Origin: Albimonas pacifica
GTDB taxonomy: Bacteria > Pseudomonadota > Alphaproteobacteria > Rhodobacterales > Rhodobacteraceae
Direction of reading: 5' to 3'
Length of the DNA: 64,000 bases
Assembly: GCF_900113695.1 (NCBI RefSeq)
Contig: NZ_FOQH01000001.1
Location: 372,001 to 436,000 of the forward strand
Positions 63,473 to 64,000 of this stretch are shown here, in pieces. Under the pieces are notes generated by a model. That model was not told the origin of the DNA. It made no database searches and saw only the letters and a program-made list of their open reading frames with translations. The number at the start of each line of letters is the position of its first letter. Positions within the stretch are counted from its first letter, which is position 1. A program made the position numbers and the translations under genes.

Positions 63473-64000
63473 ATGTTCGAGACCCTTCCCAAGGCCGAGC
63501 CCGACGCCATCCTGGCCCTGATGGCCCGGTTCCGCGAGGACCCCAGGACCGACAAGATCGACCTCGGCGTCGGCGTCTACCGCGACGAGACCGGCGCCAC
63601 CCCGATCTTCCGCGCGGTGCAGGCCGCCGAAGAACGCCTGGTCGCCGCCCAGACCACCAAGACCTACGTCGGTCTTCCCGGCGACCTCAAGTTCTGCCGC
63701 CTGCTGGGCGAGGAGCTGCTGGGCCGGCCCCTGGCGTCCGAAAGCGCCATGGTGCAGGCGGCCGGCGGCTCCGGCGCGCTCTACATCCTCGCGGCCTTCA
63801 TCCGGCGCGCGGCGCCGGCGACGCGGGTGTGGCTGCCCACGCCCACCTGGCCCAACCACCCCAACCTGTTCCGGGGCGCGGGGCTGGCCCTGGGCGACTA
63901 CCCCTGGCTCGACCGCGCCGGCCGGGCGCTGGACTTCGCCGCCGCCGCCGAGGCGCTGGAGAAACTGGGGCCGGGCGACGCGGTCCTGCTGCACGCCTGC
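63473..64000 (+). CDS. Aromatic/aspartate aminotransferase, class I (cut by window end)
   Basis: The first 176 codons are present. MFETLPKAEPDAILALMARF opens the TyrB/AspC type, with DKIDLGVGVYRDETGATPIF and KTYVGLPGDLKFCRLLGEEL typical of subgroup I-gamma aminotransferases, then GGSGALYILAAFIRR (cofactor phosphate site) and PTPTWPNHPNLF. The Schiff-base lysine lies past the right edge. It transfers amino groups between aromatic amino acids or aspartate and 2-oxoglutarate. It is five bases from the NlpC/P60 stop, so probably one operon. Confidence 0.93.
   Translation, partial: MFETLPKAEPDAILALMARFREDPRTDKIDLGVGVYRDETGATPIFRAVQAAEERLVAAQTTKTYVGLPGDLKFCRLLGEELLGRPLASESAMVQAAGGSGALYILAAFIRRAAPATRVWLPTPTWPNHPNLFRGAGLALGDYPWLDRAGRALDFAAAAEALEKLGPGDAVLLHAC

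Overview
The window is 64 kb of very GC-rich bacterial chromosome. Gene content points to an alphaproteobacterium of the Rhodobacterales type: a petABC (fbcFBC) cytochrome bc1 operon with a 187-residue Rieske protein and a separate cytochrome c1 gene, a small UbiK protein, the order leucyl aminopeptidase - NlpC/P60 - aromatic aminotransferase, a moxR-DUF58-DUF4159 cluster, and many CoA-ester catabolism and ABC uptake genes. The order-level placement is inferred from gene order and protein style; I cannot name a genus.

Layout. 1-2.2 kb: edge of an IS6-type transposase, tRNA-Tyr, a SpoU-family RNA methyltransferase, a possible small RNA and a CoA-binding protein. 2.7-6 kb: a PAS-LuxR regulator divergent from a thiolase, then a FOXRED1-like FAD oxidoreductase. 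6.4-11.8 kb: a catabolic cluster with the two halves of eukaryotic ACAD10/11 as separate genes (phosphotransferase and acyl-CoA dehydrogenase), plus two SDRs, a MaoC hydratase and a divergent TetR regulator with an 18-bp palindromic operator. 12.3-13.9 kb: a GT39-type membrane glycosyltransferase. 14.1-18.4 kb: a potFGHI polyamine importer. 18.5-26.7 kb: a thiolase, a CitE-like lyase, a CAP-domain protein and a branched-chain-type ABC importer without a second ATPase. 26.7-34.8 kb: DUF1285, then the moxR/DUF58/DUF4159/large membrane protein operon. 35-43.5 kb: GNAT, a HyuA-HyuB (5-oxoprolinase) fusion, an ADP-ribosylglycohydrolase-like protein, a Ca-binding RTX-repeat protein, and an acetate kinase gene split by a one-base frameshift. 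44-55.9 kb: a Baeyer-Villiger monooxygenase, the bc1 operon, a cytochrome P450, an ABC exporter and chorismate synthase. 56.9-64 kb: a DMT permease, a class III aminotransferase, tRNA-Arg(CCT), a sulfotransferase, ubiK, pepA, an NlpC/P60 protease, and an aromatic aminotransferase cut by the window end.

The most striking signal is not a gene. Eight intergenic copies (about 230-270 bp each) of one composite repeat are present. Each has a fixed 18-27 bp terminal unit (GGCGCCCTGCGGGCGGGC...), a conserved linker and a roughly 162-bp near-perfect palindrome. Inside the palindrome a segment of the stem differs from copy to copy, but the opposite arm changes with it, so pairing is kept. Two further elements (16.4 and 19.8 kb) consist of two facing copies of the same terminal unit. 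Seven of the eight composites sit just after a gene 3' end; the eighth lies between divergent genes and has the most divergent stem. A separate 70-bp direct repeat near 46.4 kb also carries a paired base change in its hairpin. These look like a multicopy, structure-conserved intergenic repeat family.

Functionally the window describes a heterotroph taking up polyamines and amino acids, degrading acyl- and hydroxyacyl-CoA, oxoproline and ketone-type substrates, and respiring through bc1.
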